Positions 9,306 through 17,758 of a DNA stretch of 64,000 nt are shown piece after piece. The translations under genes were made by a program, and so were the position numbers. The notes under the pieces were generated by a model, which saw nothing but the letters and a program-made list of their open reading frames with translations, had not been told where the DNA came from and searched no databases. Source of the stretch: Paenibacillus sonchi. GTDB taxonomy: Bacteria; Bacillota; Bacilli; Paenibacillales; Paenibacillaceae. The stretch covers positions 1,736,001 through 1,800,000 of the forward strand of contig NZ_CP068595.1 of the NCBI RefSeq assembly GCF_016772475.1. Direction: 5' to 3'. Numbering within the stretch: position 1 is the first letter of the stretch; each line of letters begins with the position of its first letter.

Positions 9306-9424
9306 TATCAAAGATCACCTACCTTTAAAGTATACTAATGCACAGTTACTTGATGCACTCGACTACTTTAAGTGTATGTTTACCCTGGTGACCGGATTGG
9401 ACTATTCCCCAGTTCTTACCCATT

Positions 9425-10465
9425 TTATTTTGAATCGTTCTGCAAGCCCGCTTGAGTTCTTGTGACTGATGCACGATCGCCTAGAATATGACGGGCCGGC
9501 TGCTCTTGGATTTCTTGTTCAGCCAGATGAACATAGGAGCCAAAAACACTTCCCTCCGCATGAACATGGGACAATGTCACCTGATCCGTCAAAATGCTGT
9601 TGGACAGAATGCAATCCTCGACCACACTATTCGGGCCAATAACCACATAAGGTCCAACCACACTGTTCATTACGGTGGCGGTCGGATCAATCCTAACCGG
9701 AGGAATCCACTGAACAGAGCTGTGCATGCCGGATGGTTTTACAAAGTTCTGTGGATCTTGACCCATCTTGTAGCGATTCGCTGCAAGCCATCTGTCGTGG
9801 GTTCCGATATCAAAAAACGGTTCAGCCGCTATGCTGTACACCACATGTCCGCCTTCTGTTATTAACAACTGAATGGCATCCGTCATCTCGTATTCTCCAC
9901 GCGGGGAGGGTGTTAGCCTGTCCATTGCCGGCCAGATCGCTGCAGTAAGAGCGTATACGCCAACAATAGCCAAATCGGATTTGGGGTATTTAGGCTTTTC
10001 CTCCAAACCGATAATTTGCCCGGCTTCGACGGCAGCGACACCAAATTGACCAGGGTCCTTAACCTGCTGAAGCAGTATTGAAGCCGCAGCATTGTCTGCT
10101 TCCAATGACCGGATTAAAGGCGCTATATCACCTTCATACAAATTATCGCCGAGCATCAATACAAAAGGGGAATCCGCCATAAAAGACCTCGCGCTTTTTA
10201 CCGCATCCGCCAGTCCCATAGGTTCTTCCTGCATAAGAAAGGTTAACGAGGCATTCCACCGCTCCCCGTCCCCGATTGTTTGCCGGATCTCTCCCTGCGA
10301 ATGGTTCACAACGATTCCAATCTCGGTAATTCCGGCGGCAACAAGCTTGTTAATGATGGAGACAAGAATATACTCCCCGTTAACAGGCAGCATGCACTTT
10401 GGTTTGGTATAGGTTGAAGGCTGTAGTCTGGTTCCCCGGCCAGCGCATAAAATTAATCCTTTCAT
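9425..10465 (-). CDS. Glucose-1-phosphate nucleotidyltransferase, RmlA-long type
   Basis: Activates a sugar 1-phosphate to an NDP-sugar, probably dTDP-glucose, for polysaccharide synthesis. It has 346 residues. The N-terminal nucleotidyltransferase domain shows LCAGRGTRLQPSTYTKPK (6-23) and VLMLGDNLYEG; EEKPKYPKS and FDIGTHDRW follow. After residue about 240 comes a left-handed helix region with hexapeptide-like repeats (VVGPYVVIGPNSVVEDC), longer than short RmlA. AGGGGGT lies before the start. It is upstream of and co-directional with the GT8 gene, 120 bases away, so the two may share a transcript. The exact sugar is not determinable. Confidence 0.85.
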   Translation of the reverse strand: MKGLILCAGRGTRLQPSTYTKPKCMLPVNGEYILVSIINKLVAAGITEIGIVVNHSQGEIRQTIGDGERWNASLTFLMQEEPMGLADAVKSARSFMADSPFVLMLGDNLYEGDIAPLIRSLEADNAAASILLQQVKDPGQFGVAAVEAGQIIGLEEKPKYPKSDLAIVGVYALTAAIWPAMDRLTPSPRGEYEMTDAIQLLITEGGHVVYSIAAEPFFDIGTHDRWLAANRYKMGQDPQNFVKPSGMHSSVQWIPPVRIDPTATVMNSVVGPYVVIGPNSVVEDCILSNSILTDQVTLSHVHAEGSVFGSYVHLAEQEIQEQPARHILGDRASVTRTQAGLQNDSK

Positions 10466-10625
10466 AAAAACATACCCCCTACTTATAAAGTCAGTATCTT
10501 CGGATTCGGTGTAAATGAGTTCTCTTTACATTTTATGCACAAGCTATAAAGGAGCTTGGGTATATAATAAGCAGCAATGACCTATTAAACTATGATTCCG
10601 AAAGATATAGGCTAGTTAGAGGAAT

Positions 10626-10739
10626 TTATACGTTCATCCGGGGCACCGCCGCCAGGGAGTATTCCGCAGCCTGCTCCAGCGTGCTGCCGAGGCTATGAAA
10701 CCTCAAGGCATAGAAGCTCTCTGCTTCCGGGTTCCTCAA
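10626..10739 (-). pseudogene. Possible C-terminal remnant of a lost gene
   Basis: In the gene-poor stretch 10466-11079 the minus strand translates to a protein-like 37-residue end (EAESFYALRFHSLGSTLEQA) with no ribosome binding site and only a TTG as possible start. A second protein-like stretch lies just upstream in another frame (about 10740-10850, with YSERLKTAPRDW), as expected for a decayed coding region. I recognise no family. Confidence 0.3.
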
Positions 10740-10827
10740 GGCTCACAGGCCGGACTTGCCTCTGTCCAGTCTCTTGGAGCAGTCTTTAACCGCTCTGAAT
10801 ACTTGATGACATTGAATCCTATGAAAA

Positions 10828-10968
10828 TTAACAGCCCAGCGAACTAATGAACCGGGCCATACCACTTATATCGCCTGGATGAATCATTACCGGGTCGGGC
10901 TTATCCGTTTCAATGACTTGAATAGAAATACGGCGATCATCCATGATTTTTGTATTTTGCCCACTCAT
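10828..10968 (-). CDS. Possible 46-residue small protein
   Basis: An ATG-started frame with protein-like composition (MSGQNTKIMDDRRISIQVIE at the start, ending in MARFISSLGC). There is no convincing ribosome binding site and I recognise no family. It lies between the nucleotidyltransferase gene and the 11011 terminator and may be a small gene or another remnant. Confidence 0.25.
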   Translation of the reverse strand: MSGQNTKIMDDRRISIQVIETDKPDPVMIHPGDISGMARFISSLGC

Positions 10969-11010
10969 CAAGGAAAAGGGCCGCGCAAGCCATTGGCTTT
11001 ATTTCCCCAT

Positions 11011-11056
11011 AAAAAAACGACTGGTCTCAGGTTTCCCTGATCCAGCCGTTTTTTGA
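11011..11056. terminator. Terminator after the EVE-domain gene
   Basis: An A-rich arm AAAAAACGACTGG pairs with CCAGCCGTTTTTT, with an inner CTCAGG/CCTGA pair and short loop. It has T-runs in both orientations and ends the minus-strand DinB-EVE pair. Confidence 0.8.
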
Positions 11057-11079
11057 TTATTTTAATATTACATTATCAA

Positions 11080-11619
11080 TTAGTATTGCTGTATCGAAGA
11101 CACTGTCTCCTTGATCCCAAACATGGAAGCGGAGGACAATTGAAGCCCTTCCGTGGTCCCCAGCATGGAGCCGGTAATCGTCAAAAAATCCTCCCGTCCG
11201 ATCTCGAAATGGCCGTACCGGAAGGAGTATCCCCAATTTGGATTCCCGCGTGTAATGCTAAGCTGATCCAATAGATCAGCAATCTTCACTTCCCGGCACG
11301 GAATATAGCTGATGTTGCGACGGAAAGGCACAAAGGATTCGGACATCTGATAGGTGTAGACATTGTTATCGGCAATCTGTCCGATCGCGGTGAATGCTTG
11401 GAGAGGGGCGCCTTTCGCCAAATCCGTTCGTGGTGAGTAGTATATCAGCCAATCCCCACGGCTCATCCGCTGCAATGGCGCTGCCTTGCCGTGGTTAAGT
11501 TGGGCGAATCCGCCTAGTATTCCCCGCTTCACATGGGAAGCAGAGACTACACCAATCCAGAAGCGGCTATGCTCGCTTATTGTATCCGTCGATGGAACAT
11601 CTAGCTTATCCTTCTTCAT
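11080..11619 (-). CDS. EVE-domain protein (UPF0310 family)
   Basis: Small cytoplasmic protein of 179 residues made almost wholly of an EVE domain, a PUA-like fold that binds modified bases in DNA or RNA. Family signatures are WIGVVSASHVKRG (about 22-34), a central GDWLIYYSPR, and FTAIGQI. It starts one base after the stop of the DinB gene at 11621, so the two form an operon. The cellular role in this setting is unknown; solitary EVE proteins are often listed simply as hypothetical. Confidence 0.85.
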   Translation of the reverse strand: MKKDKLDVPSTDTISEHSRFWIGVVSASHVKRGILGGFAQLNHGKAAPLQRMSRGDWLIYYSPRTDLAKGAPLQAFTAIGQIADNNVYTYQMSESFVPFRRNISYIPCREVKIADLLDQLSITRGNPNWGYSFRYGHFEIGREDFLTITGSMLGTTEGLQLSSASMFGIKETVSSIQQY

Positions 11620-11620
11620 G

Positions 11621-12169
11621 TTATGCGCTGCCTTCCAAAAATTGTGTCAACCGGTCCATCTGCAGCAGATGATGACGGTAATGCATTTCAATAAGCAGAA
11701 ACCATTCCTGTGCATTGAGCGGACCGAATCGCGGATGGGGCACCGTATTCTGCATAGTCCCCTTTTCAAGCTGTGGCAGGATCTCTTTCATGCGGCCGAT
11801 CACCGTATATAATCCCTGAATCAGCTGTTCTTTGCTCTCTGGCTGCCCCGGAGTGTACTGCGGGGATGGCGGGACATGAACACGTATTGGCGGAAAGCTT
11901 CCCTGATCAAATATCGCTGTGCCTTCTTTAGTTTTTACCGCTATAGGGGCTGCAGTGTCTTCGCTTGCGGTCAGGCATTGTTCAATATTGCGAAGCTGCA
12001 TATACAGCGCCGAGTTAATTAAATGCTGATACATTTGTCCAAGCGACCACTCGTCCTCCGCAGGCTGACGCTTCAACTGCTCCATGCTGAAACTATCTAA
12101 TTCCTGAATATAGTGATTTGCAGTTTCTTCAAAACGCTGTAATGCTTCGGTGGTATTCATGTTCTTCAA
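11621..12169 (-). CDS. DinB/YfiT-family putative metal-dependent protein
   Basis: 182 residues with a four-helix DinB-like fold: EEWSLGQ-type segment (AEDEWSLGQMYQHLINSA, about 40-57) and a late MHYRHHLLQMDRL supply the histidines that in this superfamily bind a divalent metal. Relatives include damage-inducible DinB of Bacillus subtilis and thiol transferases such as BstA, so the reaction cannot be named. GGAGC precedes the ATG. The next gene, with an EVE domain, begins immediately after the stop and should be co-transcribed. Confidence 0.8.
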   Translation of the reverse strand: MKNMNTTEALQRFEETANHYIQELDSFSMEQLKRQPAEDEWSLGQMYQHLINSALYMQLRNIEQCLTASEDTAAPIAVKTKEGTAIFDQGSFPPIRVHVPPSPQYTPGQPESKEQLIQGLYTVIGRMKEILPQLEKGTMQNTVPHPRFGPLNAQEWFLLIEMHYRHHLLQMDRLTQFLEGSA

Positions 12170-12205
12170 ACAGCTCCTTTATAAACTATCTATTATGAGT
12201 ATAGA

Positions 12206-12244
12206 AAAACGCTACTGACAACGGTATGTCAGTAGCGTTTTAAC
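12206..12244. terminator. Strong bidirectional hairpin
   Basis: AAAACGCTACTGACA pairs perfectly with TGTCAGTAGCGTTTT across a short loop. It lies upstream of the DinB gene and before the BlaR1 remnant, so it probably ended a gene that has since been lost. Confidence 0.75.
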
Positions 12245-12289
12245 CTTTTCCGGCTCATCACCCATATTCTTGAAGCGTGCACATAAAAA

Positions 12290-12773
12290 TTGAATCTTCA
12301 TCAAACGGTTCCCATCTATGAGACAAGCAGTCTGCGCAGCCCCTGTCTTCACGGCTTACTACAGCCTGCAATTTATTTGCCTGAGGATATTGCCGTGATC
12401 GCCGATTCGAATCAGCCGGCACACATCCTGATGCATGAGCTTACCCATTACAAGCGTAAGGATTTGTGGTTCAACTTCCTGTGGGCGCTGTCGATAGGGC
12501 TGCATTGGTACAACCCTTTTGTCTGGCTGGCCGTAAGGAAAAATGAAAGCCGATCAGGAGGTCGCCTGCGACGCCGGTGTTCTTGATGTGCTGGGCGCAC
12601 GTGAATCTTCGTCATACGGCATGACTCTGCTGATGCTGTCGCGGTTATTTTCCCAAAAACCTGTTCCCGGGGTCACCCTGACACATTTTTGGGAGCACAA
12701 GAATGAAAGGAAACGGAGAGTTATGATGATTACCAGGTTCAAAAGAGGTTCGTATAAGCTAATTGGCTGTTGA
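12290..12773 (+). pseudogene. BlaR1/MecR1-type M56 peptidase remnant
   Basis: Broken fragment of an integral-membrane zinc peptidase of the antibiotic-sensing BlaR1/MecR1 family. The first part (12290-12586) carries LLQPAIYLPEDI, the zinc motif HELTHYKRKD and HWYNPFVWLAVRK. The protein then continues in another frame from 12543 (MKADQEVACDAGVLD). Removing one A from the A-run at about 12538-12543 restores the frame. The N-terminal membrane domain is missing, the C-terminus ends soon after KRGSYKL, and no penicillin-binding sensor domain or BlaI repressor is nearby. The loss at both ends argues that this is a true pseudogene rather than a base-calling error alone. Confidence 0.8.
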
Positions 12774-12930
12774 GCTCCCCAACACTGTCAGCATCCATTT
12801 CTCCACTTTAACGGAAACTTAACTCCACCTCTTAGTGGCTTATTATAGTTAAGCTTCAAGAAAGGTAGAGTTACGTTGCATCTAAGACTGACTTGTTATA
12901 ATGGATGAATCAGATCGTGAAGGGGTTGGG

Positions 12931-13869
12931 ATGGTGAAGAAGATCTTTATTTTTTTACTTAAAGCAATCATATCCTTATTTATATTAACCGGGCTTTTTC
13001 TGGGGACTGTTTATATAGTGAATGTGATCAGCAGCAAATCGGAGGCAGCTAAAATCAAAACCTATGGCCAGCTTGTCTCTGTGGATGGGAAAAACATGAA
13101 TGTTACGATTCAAGGAAAAGGCGAAGAAACCGTCGTCCTCCTGCCTGGTTATGGGACAGCGGCACCGGGGCTTGATTACCAGCCGCTTGTGAAAGAACTA
13201 TCCCCATTTTATAGAGTGGTAGTGATCGAGCCCTTTGGCTATGGACTAAGTGAGGTCAGTGATAAAGCACGAACCATCGAAAACATCGTTGCTGAAATTC
13301 ATGAATGCCTGCAGCAATTGAATATTCACCGTTACACGCTGATGGGCCACTCCATTGCCGGAATTTACGGACTGGACTATGTGAACCAATATAAGGACGA
13401 GGTTACCGCATTTGTCGGGATCGACAGCAGCTTTCCGAAGCAAGGCGGATTGGAGGAGCTTCCGGCAGGAGCCTACAAACTGCTCAAAAACTCAGGCTTC
13501 TACCGGTTGCTGGTGAAACTGAACCCTGACCAGATTATTGCACCTGCCGTGGATGCTGAAACCAAAGCGCAGATCCGCATGCTCTCTCTCAAAAATATGA
13601 TGAACCCAAATATCATCAGTGAAAGCGAGAACTTCAAGCATAATTTTCAAGCTGCAGAGTCCTTCAGCTTTCCTGCGGATCTTCCAGTAATCTTCTTCCT
13701 GGCAGACGATAATACGGATGTCCCGGACTGGGTGCCCAAGCATAAAGAACAGATCAAAGATTCTCTACATGGTAAAGTCATGACCTTGGAAGGGGAGCAT
13801 TATTTGCACCATACCCGTTCCAAAGAAATCGTTCAGAACTTCAGGAGTTTTATGGCAGGAATACAGTGA
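12931..13869 (+). CDS. Alpha/beta-hydrolase, membrane-anchored
   Basis: 312-residue hydrolase with one N-terminal membrane segment (about 5-30), so the enzyme domain is probably outside the cell. Visible features are the oxyanion-hole segment LLPGYGTAAPG, the nucleophile elbow GHSIAG (serine), and a late histidine in GEHYLHH. The substrate is unknown; the closest annotated relatives are generic hydrolases. I place the start at 12931, not 12901, because AAGGGG lies just before it and the hydrophobic segment then begins properly with MVKK. It is a single-gene unit next to a BlaR1 remnant. Confidence 0.8.
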   Translation: MVKKIFIFLLKAIISLFILTGLFLGTVYIVNVISSKSEAAKIKTYGQLVSVDGKNMNVTIQGKGEETVVLLPGYGTAAPGLDYQPLVKELSPFYRVVVIEPFGYGLSEVSDKARTIENIVAEIHECLQQLNIHRYTLMGHSIAGIYGLDYVNQYKDEVTAFVGIDSSFPKQGGLEELPAGAYKLLKNSGFYRLLVKLNPDQIIAPAVDAETKAQIRMLSLKNMMNPNIISESENFKHNFQAAESFSFPADLPVIFFLADDNTDVPDWVPKHKEQIKDSLHGKVMTLEGEHYLHHTRSKEIVQNFRSFMAGIQ

Positions 13870-13970
13870 GGGGCGAGACCGGATAGAAATCGAGTAGGGG
13901 GCGGCAAGCCCCCGTCCTCTTACACTACAAGTACATACGGGTCCGCATACGGCGGTGCCAAAAGGTGGAC

Positions 13971-14735
13971 CTACAGGTGAGATCCGCCGCTTGCATCGAG
14001 TAATTGGCCGGTTACCCAGCGGCTGTCCTGTGAAGCCAGAAAGGCAGCAATATCAGCGATATCTTCGGGCTCTCCCCATCTGTTGAAGGCGGAAAGACCG
14101 GCTGCATACTTCTGGCCTTGCGGATTCTGCAATGTTCCTGCATTCATCTCTGTGTTAATAATGCCCGGCTGGATGGCGTTGACCGTAATATTGCGGGTCC
14201 CCAGTTGTTTTGCCAAAAGCTGCGTGAATGTATCAATGGCCCCTTTTGACATGCTGTAGCAAAATACACTTGGTGAGGCTGCGCGTGTTACAAAGGATGA
14301 AATATTAATAATGCGCCCGCCGTCTTTCAGACGCGGCAAAGCTTGCTGGGTAACAAAAAGCGGCGCCTTGACGTTGATCTTCATTACTTCATCAAAAGAT
14401 TCTTCCGTCGTCTCTTCCAGGGTAATCACTTGACCGATCCCGGCATTATTGACAAGAATATCGAACCCGCTGCCGCCCGTTTGTTCCCGAATAACGTCAT
14501 CTAATGCCGAAAATAAATCATGAATGCCATCGAGAGTACCCAGATCTGCGCCGATCACGCAAGCGTTCCCTCCGCTCTGCCTGATTTGGTGAACAACGGC
14601 CTCCGCCTCGTTTCGCCTTTTTCCATAGTGCACAGCAATATATGCACCCTCTTGTGCCAGACGCAATGCGATGCTCCGGCCAATTCCCCGGCTTGCCCCA
14701 GTGATTAAAGCGAGTTTACCGTCCAACCTGCTCAT
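13971..14735 (-). CDS. Short-chain dehydrogenase/reductase
   Basis: NAD(P)-dependent oxidoreductase of the classical SDR family, 254 residues. Cofactor motif TGASRGIG near residue 11, NNAG near 92, catalytic serine region (INISSF) and YSMSK with the Tyr/Lys pair near 158, then PGIINTEM. It is FabG-like but stands alone without fatty-acid genes, so the substrate is open. The start at 14735 is chosen because AAAGGAGAT lies 8 bases upstream; the frame remains open further 5' but lacks a binding site. A GC-rich stem-loop (about 13897-13912) follows the gene. Confidence 0.85.
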   Translation of the reverse strand: MSRLDGKLALITGASRGIGRSIALRLAQEGAYIAVHYGKRRNEAEAVVHQIRQSGGNACVIGADLGTLDGIHDLFSALDDVIREQTGGSGFDILVNNAGIGQVITLEETTEESFDEVMKINVKAPLFVTQQALPRLKDGGRIINISSFVTRAASPSVFCYSMSKGAIDTFTQLLAKQLGTRNITVNAIQPGIINTEMNAGTLQNPQGQKYAAGLSAFNRWGEPEDIADIAAFLASQDSRWVTGQLLDASGGSHL

Positions 14736-14879
14736 GGTCCCATCTCCTTTATCCGAATTCATTACAGTTATATCACAGAGTAATTTTTGAAATGTTGCTC
14801 TCTTATTTGGCACCCAGGCAAACCCCAAAAAATGAACGGCTGCACTGTCCGGTTAAGGACGGCGCAGCCGTTCAGGATT

Positions 14880-16682
14880 TTAATAAATTCGAGTCTGCTG
14901 CACCAGCTGCTCTTTCCTGCTCTTCTCCACAGCCTCGTCGCGGTCTCCCACCTGCAGCTTCAAATAAATCGCAGAAATATAGTTCCGGACGGTCCCCTCC
15001 GACAGATGCAGCTTCTGGGCAATCTGTTTGTTGCGCAGTCCCTCCGTCAATTCCTGCAGAACCTCCAGCTCCCGCTCGGTCAGGTCATACTGATTCAGCG
15101 GGGCTTCCAGCTGCTGATCCTGGAACAACTGCTGGGCCACCTCTTGCGAGATCATGGTCCCGCCTCCGTAGATCAGCCGGATGGTTGCGGCCAATTCCTT
15201 AGGATGGAGCGTCTTCAGCAGATACCCCTCTGCACCAAGCCGCAGCGCTTCTGCCGCATAGGTAATCTCCTCAAAGGTTGTAATGATAATGACCCGGACC
15301 TCCGGCCACTTCTCCTTAAGCTGCCGGGTAGCCTCCAGGCCGTCCATTTCCGGCATATGAATATCCATCAGAACAATATCCGGCTGCTCGGCGGCGCACT
15401 GCTCCAGTGCCTGCTTGCCGCTCGCGGCTGTGCGGAGCCGGAAATCCTTCTCCTCTCCAAGCAGCAGCCTCAGACTCTCGCGGACCAGCGGCTGGTCATC
15501 TGCCAGCAGGATATCAATCCGCCGTTCACCTTCCTGCGTCTGGTTAGGGATGATGCAGGTCACCAGCGTACCGTCATTCTCCTGAGAATCGATATATAAC
15601 TTGCCCTGCAATGCCGCGAGACGCTCCTTCATCCCCGTCAGGCCGAAGCCGTAGCGCAGCTGTGCAGTTCCCTTGCCGTTATCCTGAATCTGCAGCATGA
15701 GCTGGGCCGGATCATATTGCAGAACCACCCGGATGGCGCTGGCCTGCCCATGCCTGCTGGCATTGGTCAGCGCCTCCTGCAGCGAACGGCTTAGCGTATG
15801 CTTGGCCTGCTTAATCACTGCATAAGGCTCGCCCATCGTACGGAATGACAAGGCGACCCCCGTATTGGATTCGAACTGCCCCGCGATCTGCATCAGGGCC
15901 CGGTCCAGGGTCACCGGCTCCTCCAGCGGGTCCATCTGGTGGACCTGCAGCCTCACATCGTCCAGCCCCTTGCGGGCCAGCTCCAGTACTCCCTGAAGCT
16001 TATGCTCACCTTCCTGGGCAGCTACATACGGTCTCAGCGTTTCGAGCCCCAGAATGATTGAGGTATAGCTGTGCCCAATGGTATCATGCACTTCCCTTGC
16101 CATCCGGTAACGTTCCTCCAGCAGGGTCATGCGCTCAATCTGAGAAGAATATTGCTCCAGAATGGCGTATTGCTCGTTGACCAGCGCCAGTTTTTGCCGG
16201 ATTCCGTTGATCGACTTAGCTCCCACCTGCAGGCCATAACCGGCGGCATACACGAACAAGCCGTCCGACAGGCTCTGCCAGATGAGCGGATGCGACAGGC
16301 CCGCCTGTATTGCGGGTCCGGCGCTTAAGCTGAACAGCAATAAGGTAAGCGGAAGCGTGTAGAAGTGCGCCTTGCCCCGGGTATGGAAAGCAAGCATCAG
16401 CACGGCCGGCAGGAATAATCGCGTTAAGCCAAAATAGTACGCCAGCGCCAGCGCAATCCCGCCTGCGAGTATAAATTCCAGAAGAACATACCGCGTTGTG
16501 AAATTCCGTCCAACCCATGAAGGAACTACGCCGCCCAGCAACACCGCTGGCAGCACAAGCAAGAGCGGAAAATCCGGTTTATCCTGATACATCAATATAA
16601 TGACGGCCGTGCTCCATAACAGGCGCAGGAGCAGAACGGTTAGATCTTGCCAGGCCCACCGGGCTTTATTCTTTTGCATCAA
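14880..16682 (-). CDS. Histidine kinase and NarL-type response regulator in one reading frame
   Basis: 600 residues combining two parts. Residues 1-145 hold about five membrane helices. A coiled linker leads to a HisKA_3 phosphoacceptor His199 in REVHDTIGH and an HATPase domain (EALTNASRHG, DNGKG, GFGLTGMKERL). At about 388 a receiver domain begins (RIDILLADDQ) with Asp440 in VLMDIHMPEMDG, then a LuxR HTH at about 533-595 (LTERELEVLQ). These are normally two proteins; fusion would tether the DNA-binding domain to the membrane. One extra base in GGCGG at the junction would separate them, with a GTG start for the regulator and a TGA for the kinase, so a base error is plausible. It is divergent from the ABC exporter at 16847, a likely target. 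Confidence 0.8.
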   Translation of the reverse strand: MMQKNKARWAWQDLTVLLLRLLWSTAVIILMYQDKPDFPLLLVLPAVLLGGVVPSWVGRNFTTRYVLLEFILAGGIALALAYYFGLTRLFLPAVLMLAFHTRGKAHFYTLPLTLLLFSLSAGPAIQAGLSHPLIWQSLSDGLFVYAAGYGLQVGAKSINGIRQKLALVNEQYAILEQYSSQIERMTLLEERYRMAREVHDTIGHSYTSIILGLETLRPYVAAQEGEHKLQGVLELARKGLDDVRLQVHQMDPLEEPVTLDRALMQIAGQFESNTGVALSFRTMGEPYAVIKQAKHTLSRSLQEALTNASRHGQASAIRVVLQYDPAQLMLQIQDNGKGTAQLRYGFGLTGMKERLAALQGKLYIDSQENDGTLVTCIIPNQTQEGERRIDILLADDQPLVRESLRLLLGEEKDFRLRTAASGKQALEQCAAEQPDIVLMDIHMPEMDGLEATRQLKEKWPEVRVIIITTFEEITYAAEALRLGAEGYLLKTLHPKELAATIRLIYGGGTMISQEVAQQLFQDQQLEAPLNQYDLTERELEVLQELTEGLRNKQIAQKLHLSEGTVRNYISAIYLKLQVGDRDEAVEKSRKEQLVQQTRIY

Positions 16683-16846
16683 TCAGCAACTCCAATTCTG
16701 CTTGATCTGTTGTCACATCCATCCTATGACACGCAGTAACTGGTCAATATGACAGGCCGCCTGATAGGTTAAGGGCAGCGGGATACAGCTAAGCGATATG
16801 CAAAATTATATCCTACTACAATCATTTGGAAAAGGGAGGGGTAGCT

Positions 16847-17758
16847 TTGCCGCTGCTTCAAATACGGGATCTGACCAAAGTCATTGGCCGCAAAACTCTT
16901 GTAGACCATGTATCACTGGAAATGGAAAAAGGGGAAATCATGGGTCTGCTGGGCCCCAACGGAGCTGGAAAAACAACGACAATCCGCATGATTGTGGGGC
17001 TTGTCTCCAAATCGGAAGGCCAGGTCATTATTGATGGAATCGATACCGGGCAGCAGTTCTCCGCAGCCATGGGCAAGGTTGGCGTTATCGTGGAACAGCC
17101 CGATCTGTACAAATATTTATCCGGATATGACAATCTGGTCCTCTTCTCAAGAATGAGTCCGGGCGTCACAACGGACAGGCTGAAGGAGATCATCTCACTT
17201 GTAGGGCTGGAGCGGAGCATTTCCGCCAAAGTCAGTACCTACTCGCTGGGGATGCGGCAGCGCCTCGGCCTGGCCGTAGCCCTGATGCATAAGCCTTCCC
17301 TGCTGCTGCTGGATGAACCGACCAACGGCTTGGACCCGGCGGGCATCCATGAGCTGCGGGAGCATCTGAAGAATCTGGCCCGCCAGGAGAATGTCGGCAT
17401 TCTGATCTCCAGTCATCTGATGTCCGAAATGGAGATGATGTGCGACCGCGTTGCCGTCCTTCAGCAAGGCAAGCTGATCGGAGTGCATCGCTTGTCGGAG
17501 CTGGTTCAGGAGGATGACGCGCTCGTACAGTTCGAGGTGGACCGGCCGGAGCTGGCGGTTCAGGTGCTGCAGGCAGTCATGTCAGGGGCGGAAATTACGG
17601 CCGGCCACAACCAGCTTCGCGTGCGCCTTCCCAAGAGCCGCATACCCGAAATCAGCCAGAAGCTGCTGGATTCAGGCATCAGCGTATACGGGGTGAATAT
17701 GGTAAAGCGGACGCTTGAAGACAAATACCTTGAGATTACAGGAGGGCAAGGACATTGA
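16847..17758 (+). CDS. ABC exporter ATP-binding protein (BcrA-like)
   Basis: Energises an ABC-2 exporter, often for peptide antibiotics or lipids. 303 residues. Walker A GPNGAGKTTT, the ABC signature YSLGMRQRLG, Walker B LLLLDEPTNGLDP and the switch histidine in ISSHLMSEM are all intact. The C-terminal about 80 residues form the accessory domain of BcrA-type proteins. I choose the TTG at 16847 because GGGAGGGG lies directly upstream; a TTG at 16826 would start before it. The stop overlaps the start of the permease gene (TTGA). It is divergent from the kinase-regulator gene. Confidence 0.9.
   Translation: MPLLQIRDLTKVIGRKTLVDHVSLEMEKGEIMGLLGPNGAGKTTTIRMIVGLVSKSEGQVIIDGIDTGQQFSAAMGKVGVIVEQPDLYKYLSGYDNLVLFSRMSPGVTTDRLKEIISLVGLERSISAKVSTYSLGMRQRLGLAVALMHKPSLLLLDEPTNGLDPAGIHELREHLKNLARQENVGILISSHLMSEMEMMCDRVAVLQQGKLIGVHRLSELVQEDDALVQFEVDRPELAVQVLQAVMSGAEITAGHNQLRVRLPKSRIPEISQKLLDSGISVYGVNMVKRTLEDKYLEITGGQGH

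Noticed and set aside
9312..9424. Sporulation-sigma promoters before the GT8 and nucleotidyltransferase genes
   Set aside because: CATA-like words occur, but no -35/-10 pair convincing enough for sigma-E or sigma-K.
13897..13912. GGGGGCGGCAAGCCCCC hairpin as terminator of the hydrolase gene
   Set aside because: Stem is short and no T-run follows; kept only as a remark.
14787..15599. Long plus-strand frame opposite the kinase-regulator gene
   Set aside because: GC-rich antisense shadow; the minus strand carries complete two-component motifs.
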